Shown here one piece after another: positions 52,448 to 62,953 of a stretch of DNA of 64,000 bases. Origin of the DNA: Pseudohongiella sp. O18 (lineage in GTDB: Bacteria; Pseudomonadota; Gammaproteobacteria; Pseudomonadales; Pseudohongiellaceae); the NCBI RefSeq assembly GCF_021729085.1, contig NZ_JAJSAR010000001.1, positions 434,001-498,000 on the forward strand. The letters are read 5' to 3'. The position numbers and the translations under genes are program-made. Positions within the stretch are counted from its first letter, which is position 1; each line of letters begins with the position of its first letter. The notes beneath the pieces were generated by a model, which saw nothing but the letters and a program-made list of their open reading frames with translations, did no database searches and was not told the origin of the DNA.

Positions 52448-52449
52448 CA

Positions 52450-53130
52450 ATGAGCACCACAACATCCACAGCAACGTTTCTTAACAACCAGAAGATCGTG
52501 CTGGCCAGCAGCAACGCCGGCAAACTGGCCGAGCTTCAGGCACTGCTGAGTCCGCTGGGTGCCACCCTGATCAGCCAGGGCGACATGTCTGTGGATGATG
52601 CAGAAGAAACAGGTCTCACTTTTATAGAGAACGCCATTCTAAAAGCACGTCATGCCAGCGCCAAAACCGGCCTGCCAGCACTGGCAGACGACTCCGGTCT
52701 GGCCGTGGACGCACTGGGCGGTGCGCCTGGTATTTACTCCGCACGTTATGCTGCCGGTGATGTCGGGCCCAGCTGGGGCACCATGGAACGTTCGGCACGC
52801 GATGCCGCCAACAACTACAAGCTGTTGACCGAATTGCGGGATGTGGCTGAGGCCGAACGTACCGCCGCATTTCACTGCGTACTGGTTTTTGTGCGCCATG
52901 CTGAAGATCCTGTACCGGTGGTCTGCCACGGCCAGTGGCACGGTCGCATTCTTCATGAGCAGGCAGGCGAGGGTGGTTTTGGTTACGACCCGCTGTTTTA
53001 CGTCCCCGCCACTGACTGCAGTTCCGCAGAGTTGCCCGCAGGTCGCAAAAACCAGATCAGCCACCGCGCCCTTGCCATGCAGCTGCTGTTGCAGCAATTG
53101 ACCGGGACACCGCCCGCCGCGTTAGCCTGA
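52450..53130 (+). CDS. rdgB: XTP/dITP pyrophosphatase (RdgB/HAM1 family)
   Basis: A 226-residue enzyme that cleaves non-standard purine triphosphates (XTP, dITP) to monophosphates, keeping them out of DNA and RNA. The family signature [17 protein letters not shown] opens after a short N-terminal extension (about 15 residues), followed by [23 protein letters not shown] and [14 protein letters not shown] 52450 lies 2 bases behind the metW stop, and its stop shares bases with the hemW ATG. Confidence 0.95.
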   Translation: MSTTTSTATFLNNQKIVLASSNAGKLAELQALLSPLGATLISQGDMSVDDAEETGLTFIENAILKARHASAKTGLPALADDSGLAVDALGGAPGIYSARYAAGDVGPSWGTMERSARDAANNYKLLTELRDVAEAERTAAFHCVLVFVRHAEDPVPVVCHGQWHGRILHEQAGEGGFGYDPLFYVPATDCSSAELPAGRKNQISHRALAMQLLLQQLTGTPPAALA

Positions 53131-54314
53131 TGCTGACCCTGCCGCCTCTCAGCCTTTACATTCACGTACCCTGGTGTGTGCGTAAGTGCCCCTACTGTGA
53201 CTTCAATTCACACGAGAATGAGTCAGACGAGCTGCCGGAAGACGACTACATCACGGCACTGCTGGATGACCTTAAGCACGATCTGAAGTATGTTCAGCGC
53301 CGAGAGATTCAGAGCATTTTTATTGGCGGCGGTACGCCCAGTCTGCTGTCGGCCAAAGCCTACGAAAGGCTGTTCGAGGGATTGCAGCAGCATCTGACCT
53401 TTGCCAGCGACATTGAAATCACGCTGGAGGCCAATCCTGGGACAGCAGAACGCGAGAAATTTGCAGATTATTTCCTGGCTGGCATCAATCGTCTGTCGCT
53501 TGGGGTTCAGAGTTTTTCGCCCGAGCAGCTGCAGAATCTCGGCCGAATCCACGACAGCCACGATGCCGAACGTGCCATCGAGTATGCGCGCAATGCCGGA
53601 TTCAAACGGCTGAATATCGACATAATGTACGGCCTTCAGCAACAGGCTCCGGAACAGGCACTGGCCGATCTGGAGCGGGCGATTGGCTTTGATCCGGAAC
53701 ACATTTCCTGGTACCAGCTGACCATCGAGCCGAATACCGCATTCTACAAGCAGCCACCGCCGCTGCCGGCAGAGGACACGCTGATCGACATGCAGGATGC
53801 CGGCCTGGCGCTATTGGAAGGCGCTGGCTACCAGCGCTATGAAATATCTGCCTTTGCAAAGCAGGGCGAACAGGCACGTCACAATATCAATTACTGGCAG
53901 TTCGGCGACTACCTGGGTATTGGCGCTGGCGCTCACGCCAAGCTGAGCCAGCCGCACCGGCAGCGCGTATTGCGGCTGCGCAAACGCAAGCAGCCGGGGC
54001 ATTACCTGGCAGCGGCCAAACACAGCCTGGCGCAGGAAAGTACGAACCTGGCCAACCGATATCCCTACCTGGCCGATGCCTCGCCGATTGAAGCGGACGA
54101 GTTGCCTCTGGAGTATTTGCTGAATGCCCTGAGGCTGCGCGAGGGGTTCACAACAACCCAGTTTGAGCAGCGCACCGGGCTGCCCTACACAGTAATAGCC
54201 GATAAGGTATCAGTGCTGCAAAAGCAGGGCTTGATGGACACCACAGACGAGCAGGTCACGACCACGATCAGAGGCTACCACTTCCTTAACAGTGTGCTGG
54301 GTTATTTTGTTTGA
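53130..54314 (+). CDS. hemW: Radical SAM family haem chaperone HemW
   Basis: A 394-residue radical SAM protein. CVRKCPYC at residues 16-23 (CxxxCxxC) binds the 4Fe-4S cluster, then IFIGGGTPSLL and GVQSFSPEQLQNLGR. The family delivers haem to respiratory enzymes; it was formerly annotated as oxygen-independent coproporphyrinogen oxidase HemN, but lacks the extra HemN Cys in CxxxCxxCxC. Its ATG overlaps the stop of rdgB (TGATG). The pel operon begins after a 217-base gap. Confidence 0.94.
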   Translation: MLTLPPLSLYIHVPWCVRKCPYCDFNSHENESDELPEDDYITALLDDLKHDLKYVQRREIQSIFIGGGTPSLLSAKAYERLFEGLQQHLTFASDIEITLEANPGTAEREKFADYFLAGINRLSLGVQSFSPEQLQNLGRIHDSHDAERAIEYARNAGFKRLNIDIMYGLQQQAPEQALADLERAIGFDPEHISWYQLTIEPNTAFYKQPPPLPAEDTLIDMQDAGLALLEGAGYQRYEISAFAKQGEQARHNINYWQFGDYLGIGAGAHAKLSQPHRQRVLRLRKRKQPGHYLAAAKHSLAQESTNLANRYPYLADASPIEADELPLEYLLNALRLREGFTTTQFEQRTGLPYTVIADKVSVLQKQGLMDTTDEQVTTTIRGYHFLNSVLGYFV

Positions 54315-54531
54315 TGCCTTTCGACCGTCGACCCGTAGCACGGGCTCTGAAGCCAGCGTCTGAGCTGCTCGCGCTGGCGAACACAAGCTTCTGCCCCTAT
54401 TTATCCCTCACTGAACGGACGGATTGTCTGTAGAATTATCGAGGCTATTGGCGATGCGTCTCTACAGTTTCCCGGCTAAACCATCTGTCACTCTCTTTTA
54501 ATATAATTATCAATAGTTTATATTTTCTCAA
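54315..54531 (+). promoter_or_regulatory. Upstream region of pel operon
   Basis: No gene. A CCCGT/ACGGG hairpin at 54332-54344 and a CCAGCG/CGCTGG inverted repeat near 54352-54377 lie behind hemW; neither has a T-run. The 40 bases before pelA are AT-rich (tttaatataattatcaat) with a TATAAT at 54502-54507 but no clear -35. A regulator such as FleQ or similar could bind here, but no site was identified with confidence. Confidence 0.4.
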
Positions 54532-57357
54532 ATGACCAGAAAAAGGCTGCTCCCTATCATCCACTGCAACTGGTTAAAATCAGCTAAACCATTCTATTTA
54601 TTGGTTTTTATTCTGCTATTGGCGTCCCCGGCGCAATCACAGGAATCGCCTGCGTCAATTGTCTTCTATTACGGACCGGTAGACTCTGTGCGTGAGCTGC
54701 TGAGTTTTGACCGGGTCGTGGTCACACCAACACAAATCTCTGACCGGCAGATTGCCCAGTTGCACAAGGCCAATATCAAGGTTTATGGCTACCTAAGCGT
54801 TGGCGAGTGGGACAACAGTCTTGGTCAGGTTCCGGGCGGCAGCAACGTAATGACACAGAATACAGCCTGGAACGCTTCGGTCATGGATTTGCGGGACAAT
54901 GGCTGGCGCGACTACCTGCTGTCGGAGGCCGAGGCCCTGGGCAACCGCGGTTTTGACGGCCTCTTCCTGGACACACTTGACAGCTACATGCTTGCTCCCT
55001 TGTCCGCCGATGAACTGGATGCGCAGCAAGTTGCACTGATTGATATGCTGGACGAACTTTCTCGAAATGCCAGCGATGACTCGGAGGTCGAGCTGATCCT
55101 CAACCGGGGCTTTGAACTGATCAGCCGGTTGTCATTTCAGCCAGCAGCAGTGGTTGCCGAAAGCATGATCAATGGCTACGACGCAGCCTTTGACTCCTAT
55201 TCTGTAAGAACTGCCGCTGATACACAGTGGGTCACCGACCGCCTGCGGGAAGTGCAGCAGGCTGGTATCGAAGCGATTGTAATCGACTACCTGCCATCTG
55301 ATCGTCAGCAGGAAAGGATTGCCGCTGCACGTCGGCTGGTCGAACTGGGTTTCACGCCCTACCTGTCCAACGGGCTTCTCACCGATGTCGGTGTCTCGAC
55401 CGTGTATCCAGTACCACGGCGAATACTGGCTTTTTACAACGGCAATCAGTTCTTGAAAAAGCTGTCGCCATGCCACCGCTTTCTCTCCGTGCTGATCGAA
55501 TATGCGGGTTATGTACCGGAGTGCTTCGACGTCAATGCCATCGACAGCCTGCATTTTGATCCTGCCAAGTACGCCGGGGTCGTGTATTGGCTGGCACAAA
55601 GCAATTACACAAGCAGCGCCCTGGCCAGATTCATTGAGCAGGTGCTGCAAAACCAGAGTGTACAATCGCTATTTATTGGTGAATTGCCGGAAAGCAGAAC
55701 GCTGCTGGAAAGCTTGCATCTGCAGGCCGCAGGAAACTTCCAGGGCAATCTGTCAACCAACGTCAATCAGTTACGTTACCGGATGCCGACATCAACACTC
55801 AATGTCACGCCTCGTTATATTCTTGCTCCCGGCGTGGACAGTACTGATGTATCGGTAAAGGTCGAGATTACCGATGCCCAGGGTGCCAAAGGCATTGGTC
55901 TGATGGAAACCTCATGGGGTGGTATTGTCACGCAGTCACTGACTGTGCAGGAAATGATGGGTGATCGTATACGTTGGAGCCTTGATCCCTTTGAAAACAT
56001 ACTCTCATTGTTGCGGCTGCCTTCCATTCCGGTGCCTGACGTTACAACGGAATCAGGGCAGCGGATCCTGACCGCGCATATTGACGGTGATGGCTTCCCT
56101 TCAATTACCTATACGGGCAACCGGGGATTCGCCGCAGAAGAAATTCGTCGGCAAATACTGGAAAGGTACCCTTTACCCCATACGGTCTCGGTCATCGAGG
56201 CAGAGGTTGCCCCGCACGGGATCTACCCTCAATTCTCCGCAGAGCTGGAGAACATTGCCCGGGGTATATTCAGCCTGGATCATGTTGAAATTGCTTCTCA
56301 CACCTTCAGCCATCCATTCTTTTGGGACGAGAGAATAGCCAGCGGTGAGCGTGTCTACGGTGATTCGCTGGAGATCCCTGGTTATGAACTGGATTATGAC
56401 CGCGAGGTATTTGGCAGCGTTGAATATATAGAACGTGAACTGATCCCTGCCGGCAGCGACAAAAAAGTTGAAGTGTTTTTGTGGTCAGGCAGCGCCAATC
56501 CGACACCGGATGTCATACAAAAAACTCACGAGCTGGGCATCTATAACGTCAATGGTGGCAACACCTATGTCGTCAACAGCAACTTTTCCATTGCACAGAT
56601 TTACCCGCACCTGAACTGGTATCCAAACGCAGTGCAGGTATACGCCCCCCTGATGAATGAAAATCTGTACACCGATCTATGGACGGACAATTACAACGGT
56701 TATTCTCGCGCTGTGGAGAGCTTTCAGCTGCTGGGCGAGCCCCGCAGGCTTAAACCCATCAGCATCTACTACCACATGTACTCAGGTATTTATCCTGCAT
56801 CAATTCGCGCGCTTCAACAGGTCTATGACTGGGCTATCAGCCAGCCCGTGACGCCAATGTATCTGAGCGAATTTGCCGCGAGAGCCAGTTCGCTGTACGA
56901 GACAGGGTTGGCAAGAAGCATTCTCAACGATTCGGACGCACCCGTCTGGCTGGTAGCCAGCACCGGCGTTCGCAGCCTGCGGATCGACGCTGGAGCTGTG
57001 CCTGATGCCGATAGTGTTGGACTGACCGGATTGAACAAGGGGCCAGATGGCACCTATATTTCACTGGCACAGCCCAGAGCGACACTGAGCCTTGCGGGTG
57101 ACGAGCGACTTTCGCCTTTCGGTGGTGATCCTTACTTACAGACTGCCAACGGACAGATTGAGCAGTGGCAATGGCAAGGCCAGGAGCTTCTCATTGAAGT
57201 GGAAAGCCACGTACCGCTTGAGATGACCATTGCACAGGCAACGAACTGTCAGCTTAAGCAATCTGACACTCAGATCGACTCACAACAATCAGGCGCAACC
57301 CTGAACCTGGCGAGCTCTTCTCCTGGTCGATTCAGGCTTAGCCTGCTGTGCATATGA
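54532..57357 (+). CDS. pelA: Pel polysaccharide hydrolase/deacetylase PelA
   Basis: A 941-residue periplasmic protein with a signal peptide (FYLLVFILLLASPAQS). The N-terminal GH114-type hydrolase domain has FDGLFLDTLDSY (Asp about 147) and AESM (Glu 210) as candidate acid residues. A central region follows, then a polysaccharide deacetylase-type domain with HIDGDGF (D518, D520) and SHTFSHP (H590, H594), the metal-binding set. PelA cleaves and deacetylates Pel, a galactosamine-rich exopolysaccharide. Length matches P. aeruginosa PelA (948). It starts at ATG 54532 without a clear ribosome site. PelB follows after 13 bases. Confidence 0.94.
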   Translation: MTRKRLLPIIHCNWLKSAKPFYLLVFILLLASPAQSQESPASIVFYYGPVDSVRELLSFDRVVVTPTQISDRQIAQLHKANIKVYGYLSVGEWDNSLGQVPGGSNVMTQNTAWNASVMDLRDNGWRDYLLSEAEALGNRGFDGLFLDTLDSYMLAPLSADELDAQQVALIDMLDELSRNASDDSEVELILNRGFELISRLSFQPAAVVAESMINGYDAAFDSYSVRTAADTQWVTDRLREVQQAGIEAIVIDYLPSDRQQERIAAARRLVELGFTPYLSNGLLTDVGVSTVYPVPRRILAFYNGNQFLKKLSPCHRFLSVLIEYAGYVPECFDVNAIDSLHFDPAKYAGVVYWLAQSNYTSSALARFIEQVLQNQSVQSLFIGELPESRTLLESLHLQAAGNFQGNLSTNVNQLRYRMPTSTLNVTPRYILAPGVDSTDVSVKVEITDAQGAKGIGLMETSWGGIVTQSLTVQEMMGDRIRWSLDPFENILSLLRLPSIPVPDVTTESGQRILTAHIDGDGFPSITYTGNRGFAAEEIRRQILERYPLPHTVSVIEAEVAPHGIYPQFSAELENIARGIFSLDHVEIASHTFSHPFFWDERIASGERVYGDSLEIPGYELDYDREVFGSVEYIERELIPAGSDKKVEVFLWSGSANPTPDVIQKTHELGIYNVNGGNTYVVNSNFSIAQIYPHLNWYPNAVQVYAPLMNENLYTDLWTDNYNGYSRAVESFQLLGEPRRLKPISIYYHMYSGIYPASIRALQQVYDWAISQPVTPMYLSEFAARASSLYETGLARSILNDSDAPVWLVASTGVRSLRIDAGAVPDADSVGLTGLNKGPDGTYISLAQPRATLSLAGDERLSPFGGDPYLQTANGQIEQWQWQGQELLIEVESHVPLEMTIAQATNCQLKQSDTQIDSQQSGATLNLASSSPGRFRLSLLCI

Positions 57358-57370
57358 TCAGGATCTGGCG

Positions 57371-60300
57371 ATGAGCACGAATCGCAAAAAACCTCAGCTC
57401 AAGCACCGGTCACTAAGTGGCCGCGAGGTTTTTCTTAATCGACGTGCGATCATTGCCCTGACAGCGTCAACAGTGACACTGTTGACTTTGCTTCAGCCCA
57501 ACCGTGAACTCCTGTTAAACATGCTGGATGACGCCAACGACCCGACCGTTGCACTGGCGTTTCTCAATGTATTGCGCGAGGATGATGAACCGACCGCGCA
57601 ACTTCAGTATCTGATTGCCAAACAGCGCGTTCAACTAAACGAGTTTGAAGAGGCGATAGCGCTGATAGAGCCTGCTGAACGCTTTGGGCAAACGCCGTTC
57701 CAGGAAGAAATTTATGACCTGTTTACTCGTAGCCTCTGGCAGCTGGCAACGCTGAGGCAGGACGAAACCGCCGCCGCAGCAACTGCCCGGCTGCATGAGT
57801 TTCTGTCTGAAAACATGGGAAGCTTCAGTGAGGATCAACTAAACCAGTTCTCCCTCTATGCCATTCAGACTGGCTCTCCCGCGTTGTCATACGAACTGCA
57901 GACACTGAGACCAGACGCAAGCCAAAGTGAATTGTTGACGCTCGCGCAACAGGCCGGACTCACCGACCAGGCCTACCAGCATGCACTTCAACTCTATAGG
58001 GACGACCCGATATTCGCGAACTTACAGCGTGTCCTCGGGTTCGTTCAACAACTGGCAGACTGGCAGACCGGTATCGAACTGGCACAGCAGCACGCCACCG
58101 GGACTTGCGACAACAACTGCCTGCAGGCGCTGATGACTTTCCTGTTGTCCGCCAACAGCGCCAACAGTGCTGTGGGGCTGGCCTATGCCAAGGCGGAACA
58201 AAGCAGCTCTCCAGACGACTGGTTACAGGCCACTCAGCTGGCGCTGGCCGTTGGTGATCTTGAAACTGCCGCTGCCTGGCTGGAGCGCGTGGTGGCGGAG
58301 AATGCGGCACTTCGCAGTGCGCATCAACGACAACTGGTTGACCTATATGTTGGTCTGCAGCGGTTTGACGAGGCCCTGGCTTTGATGCAGGAGTTCATCA
58401 ACCCAGATGATTCTCCAGAGCTGATCCGGTACGTCATCCGTGTGGCTTATGCAGCGATCAATATCGAAGTGCTTGAGTCCTACCTTTACGGTCTCGCAGC
58501 ACAGGGCGCCGCGTCGCTGGTTGAGATCCGGGAATGGATTGCCGTCGCTGACAGAATAGACGGCGCAGATTACGTGGCTGAAGCGCTGAATTCCATACTC
58601 ACTGGTGAAACAGCCAGCGGCCAGTTGACCGAGGCTGAGCTTCGCTTGATCGAAGTGGAACTCGGTCGCTTCTACAATTTTGTGGGAGACCAGGAAGGCA
58701 CCGTTGCTCTGTGGCGGTCTCGACACCCGGGTAATATCCCCAATGTCGAGGAACCCTATGCTTACGAAAACCTGAATCAGTTTATTCAGGCATTTGTGGA
58801 TCTTAATGAGCCAGAAGAGGCTTTGGCAACTGCCGTCAACTTTCTTGATCTCACCGAACTGAACCTTGATCAGCTGGACAATATCAGAAGCCTGGCTTAT
58901 TTCGTTGGCGAGCGCGATATATTGCGCAATATTCAGGAGATAATGCTGGCGCAGGAAGCCAATACCATCGACCCGTTCCTGCTGATCGCCACACACGAAG
59001 TGTCAGACGACTCAGAGCGTCAGCGGCTGTGGGAATACTACCGACTATTCAGACAGAATCAGTCTGGAACCGCCAACCAGCTGCCTGATTCCGCCCGCAT
59101 CATACTCGACTCGATGCTGCAGGGTGCGATACTGGATCAGAACAGCGCCGATGTAGCGCGAATAAAAGAACAACTGAACAATTATCGCGATCACCAGTCT
59201 GTCGAGATGCAGGAACTCAGGCTGCGAATTGCGACCTACGAAGCAGACAACGAAACGGCCAGACAGTTGCTGCAACAGCTGATTGCATTGCGCCCTTCCG
59301 TTCAGCGCTACAAGGAAGAGTCTGTCTGGATTGCGATAGCTCTTGACGATACGCGCTGGCTGGAGGAACTTTACCGACAATTATTCGCCAGTGCGCTCAA
59401 CAATGCTGAGCTGATCCAGTTGATGGCTTACGCGGCCCAGAATCTGGACAACACCCTGCATGCACAGTTCTGGTATCAACAACTTTATGAGCAGGATCTG
59501 GCTGCCCCCTCTGACATACTTGCTTACGCCATCCTGTTGCAGGAGCACGGTAATGACGCCCTGGCACAGGCACTGCGCTGGCAGGTGATCAGCACAATGG
59601 CAGATGAATTGCGAGAAGAGCTGAATGGCGAAATCAGTTATCGCTCGCTGTTATCCATTTTTGTAGGACCTGCACATTCGAACGCGCAGCTGACGCAGGC
59701 TCTGGCGGAAGGCGTAGAAGCTGAAGAGATCAACAGCATTCTGTTTACACAGTCACAGAACGGACTGCAACGTATTGCCTATTGGCAGGCCATCGGCATG
59801 CTGGAGGAAGAACAGCTGAGTGAAACGGTGCAACTGGCACTTGCTCTGGCACGGCGGGACGAGAATGCCATCCGCAATCTTGCCATTCAGGGTCAGAACC
59901 TGACGGGCCTGGAACGGGCCTCCTCGCTGGCACAGATCGATGAGCGAAGGCTGGCCTGGCAGTACGGCGAAGAAGCGCTTAATCCAAGCCTGACCAACAA
60001 CGAACTGTCACCCATGCAAAGACTGCTGGCAAACGAACACTGGCATCGCAGTCACGGCTGGTCTTACGCCTTCGCCGGGACGCCCAGCTATGGTCTGGGT
60101 GGTTCAGAGCTGGAGTATTACCGGCCGGTTCGCAACGGCCAGATGCATGTGACCCTGGCAGACGCACAAGCTGATCAGCCGTCGTTTTATAACGAAGACT
60201 ACTCCTCGCAGTCATTGAATATTGGCTGGCAGACACCTGAAGAACATTATCAGTTGGGCGTCCAGCATCGTTATGGCCAAAGCCACGCAAACCTGCAGAT

Positions 60301-60949
60301 TGATACCCAGTGGCAGCTAGGTCCGTGGTTAACACCTTCGGCCTCTCTGTTCTGGAATACTCCGGCGACTCAGAGTGAAAATCTTGCACTGGCCGGTCGA
60401 CAATCCGGGGTTCAGCTTGGCACGGCCTGGCAGCTCACCAGTCGAACAAGCATCAGCGCCAATATCCAGGCTCGTGAGTTTGAAACTGACTTCTCTGAAC
60501 ATATTGGCGACAGCAGACAGATTTCCTTGCGTGTCAGTGACATCTGGCAGCGAGTCCCGGTATGGCAGATATACATGCAGTACGACCTGCAGGAGAACGA
60601 TATAGCTGACGGCGAACTGACACGCCTGATGTCGCGTACCAATACATCAACAACGGTGACTCCGGGCGCGTTTCTGTCAGATAAGTACCACCGATTTGCG
60701 ATTGGGCAAAGCGTCTCTCACGGCAACATTGGGCGGCAGGGGCCTGACGTGAAAGGCGCCAGATACCTTTTTGATACCAGTCTGGGCTACAACTTCGAGT
60801 TGGAAGAGGTCGACTTCAACATCAGTTTTGGCCTGGGAGTAAGAGTATTCGGTGGCGATGAGTTGTCTGTCACCGGCAGCTGGCAGAATACCGACATCAA
60901 TGGTCAAACCAGTACACAAATTAACGTTAAATACTTTATGGACTTTTAA
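57371..60949 (+). CDS. pelB: Pel outer-membrane export protein PelB
   Basis: A 1192-residue protein with an N-terminal membrane anchor (RRAIIALTASTVTLLTLLQP), a very long TPR-rich periplasmic superhelix (residues about 60-900, many helix pairs such as LLTLAQQAGLTDQAYQHALQLY), and a C-terminal beta barrel ending in a terminal Phe (YFMDF). In P. aeruginosa PelB is 1193 residues, so size agrees closely. It forms the channel for Pel and binds PelA through its TPRs. ATG 57371. Confidence 0.95.
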   Translation: MSTNRKKPQLKHRSLSGREVFLNRRAIIALTASTVTLLTLLQPNRELLLNMLDDANDPTVALAFLNVLREDDEPTAQLQYLIAKQRVQLNEFEEAIALIEPAERFGQTPFQEEIYDLFTRSLWQLATLRQDETAAAATARLHEFLSENMGSFSEDQLNQFSLYAIQTGSPALSYELQTLRPDASQSELLTLAQQAGLTDQAYQHALQLYRDDPIFANLQRVLGFVQQLADWQTGIELAQQHATGTCDNNCLQALMTFLLSANSANSAVGLAYAKAEQSSSPDDWLQATQLALAVGDLETAAAWLERVVAENAALRSAHQRQLVDLYVGLQRFDEALALMQEFINPDDSPELIRYVIRVAYAAINIEVLESYLYGLAAQGAASLVEIREWIAVADRIDGADYVAEALNSILTGETASGQLTEAELRLIEVELGRFYNFVGDQEGTVALWRSRHPGNIPNVEEPYAYENLNQFIQAFVDLNEPEEALATAVNFLDLTELNLDQLDNIRSLAYFVGERDILRNIQEIMLAQEANTIDPFLLIATHEVSDDSERQRLWEYYRLFRQNQSGTANQLPDSARIILDSMLQGAILDQNSADVARIKEQLNNYRDHQSVEMQELRLRIATYEADNETARQLLQQLIALRPSVQRYKEESVWIAIALDDTRWLEELYRQLFASALNNAELIQLMAYAAQNLDNTLHAQFWYQQLYEQDLAAPSDILAYAILLQEHGNDALAQALRWQVISTMADELREELNGEISYRSLLSIFVGPAHSNAQLTQALAEGVEAEEINSILFTQSQNGLQRIAYWQAIGMLEEEQLSETVQLALALARRDENAIRNLAIQGQNLTGLERASSLAQIDERRLAWQYGEEALNPSLTNNELSPMQRLLANEHWHRSHGWSYAFAGTPSYGLGGSELEYYRPVRNGQMHVTLADAQADQPSFYNEDYSSQSLNIGWQTPEEHYQLGVQHRYGQSHANLQIDTQWQLGPWLTPSASLFWNTPATQSENLALAGRQSGVQLGTAWQLTSRTSISANIQAREFETDFSEHIGDSRQISLRVSDIWQRVPVWQIYMQYDLQENDIADGELTRLMSRTNTSTTVTPGAFLSDKYHRFAIGQSVSHGNIGRQGPDVKGARYLFDTSLGYNFELEEVDFNISFGLGVRVFGGDELSVTGSWQNTDINGQTSTQINVKYFMDF

Positions 60950-60993
60950 ACAGGCTGGCTTGGCCAGGCCAGAAAACGCTGTGGAGAGCAATT

Positions 60994-61542
60994 ATGACAA
61001 GCAAACTGAATGCAATGATAATACCCAGGACAGTTCTTCGTCTTATGTCGGGACTTTTAATGGTCGGACTTGCCGCGTGTGGCACAACGGTCAGCGAGGA
61101 CTCCCCTGAGCTTGACCCGTCGAGAACGCTGTATGTCATGCCGTTCTCAAATCAGTCCAATATGCCGATGGCACAGTCACAGGTCGAGGAACTGGTGGCG
61201 TCCGTACTGTCGTCACAGGGGCTGACTGTGCGCGTGTATCCCAAGTCCCGCATCAGCGATGTACGGGCCAGTCTGGAACCAGAACTTCGCCAGGAAGAAG
61301 CCAGGGCCTGGCTGGCACAGCAGTCATCGGGCTACATTGTGCAGGGGGCCGTTCATGAGTGGCAGTACAAGTTCGGCATTGACGGGGAGCCAGCCGTCGG
61401 ACTGACACTGGTGATTAGTGAACTGAACCAGAATGAACTATGGCGCGGGTCGGCTTCACGCAGTGGCTGGGGACGTGAATCGATCACACGGATCGGCATT
61501 AAAGCCATCGAGGATATCACGGAAGAAATAAACTGGCGGTAA
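60994..61542 (+). CDS. pelC: Pel lipoprotein PelC
   Basis: A 182-residue outer-membrane lipoprotein: signal peptide and lipobox LAAC (Cys 29). The body has VMPFSNQSNMPMAQSQVEELVASVL and IVQGAVHEWQYKF, as in PelC, which forms a dodecameric ring guiding the polymer to PelB. ATG 60994 with GGAG 6 bases upstream. It lies 44 bases behind pelB. Length is close to the P. aeruginosa protein (172). Confidence 0.94.
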   Translation: MTSKLNAMIIPRTVLRLMSGLLMVGLAACGTTVSEDSPELDPSRTLYVMPFSNQSNMPMAQSQVEELVASVLSSQGLTVRVYPKSRISDVRASLEPELRQEEARAWLAQQSSGYIVQGAVHEWQYKFGIDGEPAVGLTLVISELNQNELWRGSASRSGWGRESITRIGIKAIEDITEEINWR

Positions 61543-61585
61543 CGCCAGCCCCATTACTCTGGACCAGGCTTCAAATGATGCCCAT

Positions 61586-62953
61586 ATGAAACTTAAGACA
61601 ATTGTTACAAAAATCGTTATCGGTACGCGAAACGAGGTGATTCGCTGGGTTGAGCTCGTTGTCATCTCAGCAATTTCGGTGCTGATCTGGCGATATCAGA
61701 ACACCATAAGCTACGACGCGGCGACAGACTACTTTTTCTGGCCAGCCTTGGGGCCGGTGCTGGTTTCTCTGCGCTACGGTTTCGGCAAGGGATTGATCAG
61801 CCTGCTTCTGACGGTTGCTCTGGTTGAAGGGCTCAATACGATGACTGGTGAGTCAATACCGCTGAGCATTTCAGTTATCCTGGGCACGGCGCTATTAACC
61901 ATGATTACCGGGGAGTTCCGTGACAGCTGGCACCTTGTTAATCAGCGCCTGACCTTGAACCAGGAGTTTTCCAATAGCCGACTGGAGATGTTCACTCAGG
62001 GTTATCACCTGTTGAAAGTGTCACACGACCAGCTTGAGCAACGGCTTGCCGGACAACAGATGAGTCTGCGAACAGCTGTTCAGGAGATTAAGCAGTTTAC
62101 CTCTGCTGATGGCAAGTTGACGCCTGCTGTAGCGGACCGGACCCTGGATGTACTGGACAAGGTCATCTCCATCTACGAGGCGGGCTTCTATGAAGTCATT
62201 GATGGCGAGATTTCCACTCGCCCTCTGGCCCAGCTCGGCACAGTTGAAGAACTGGTGATGGATGACCTCATGGTGCGTGATGCAATGGAGCAACGTATAA
62301 CGGTTGGCGCACGTGACCTGTCGGAATCAGGGGACCAAACCAATCTCAGAGGTGTCAGCAAACTGCAGTATCAGCTCGTGGTGCCTCTGGTCGACGTGAT
62401 GGGCAACATCAAAGCGATCATTGTCGCCTCGCAGGTTCGCTTTATTCAATTGACCCAGGGCAACATCGCTCTGGTTCACCTGCTGGCAAGCTTTATTGCC
62501 AACCTGGTCTCCACGGATGTGCATACACCGAAGCTACAACCTGAGCAGCGTAAACTTTTTCTACATTATCTTTCCAACCAGGATAACTACTATACCCACT
62601 ATCAGGTGGACAGTTCGCTCGTCGTTTTTACTGACCAGAGCAAAGACCAGAGCGTTGATATCGAGCAAATTACTGACTTTCGTCGGGGCGCAGATATCTA
62701 CTGGGTAACGCGCGACAAAAACAGGAATCAGGCTGTATTTGTGTTGATGCCAATTACGAACCTGATTGAAGCTGAACGTTATGTGACCCGTATCAGAAAA
62801 ATCCTAATGAGCCGACCAGGCGTTACAGAAAACAATTTCGAAATTATTGGCCCGTTGTACGTAAATAGACAGGCGGAGCAGGTTCAGGACCTGCTCATCA
62901 GATTTGGAGCGTTCAGTGACGATCTTGCTGATTCTGATTACACTGATCACTGA
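61586..62953 (+). CDS. pelD: c-di-GMP receptor PelD
   Basis: A 455-residue inner-membrane protein with four N-terminal helices, a coiled coil and GAF, then a degenerate GGDEF domain. In place of GGDEF the I-site-type motif is R367-G-A-D370 (in FRRGADIYW), and Arg 402 lies in RYVTRIRKIL. These three residues sit at exactly the positions of the c-di-GMP contacts known for P. aeruginosa PelD (R367, D370, R402). It activates Pel assembly through c-di-GMP binding. ATG 61586. The pelE start overlaps its 3' end. Confidence 0.95.
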   Translation: MKLKTIVTKIVIGTRNEVIRWVELVVISAISVLIWRYQNTISYDAATDYFFWPALGPVLVSLRYGFGKGLISLLLTVALVEGLNTMTGESIPLSISVILGTALLTMITGEFRDSWHLVNQRLTLNQEFSNSRLEMFTQGYHLLKVSHDQLEQRLAGQQMSLRTAVQEIKQFTSADGKLTPAVADRTLDVLDKVISIYEAGFYEVIDGEISTRPLAQLGTVEELVMDDLMVRDAMEQRITVGARDLSESGDQTNLRGVSKLQYQLVVPLVDVMGNIKAIIVASQVRFIQLTQGNIALVHLLASFIANLVSTDVHTPKLQPEQRKLFLHYLSNQDNYYTHYQVDSSLVVFTDQSKDQSVDIEQITDFRRGADIYWVTRDKNRNQAVFVLMPITNLIEAERYVTRIRKILMSRPGVTENNFEIIGPLYVNRQAEQVQDLLIRFGAFSDDLADSDYTDH

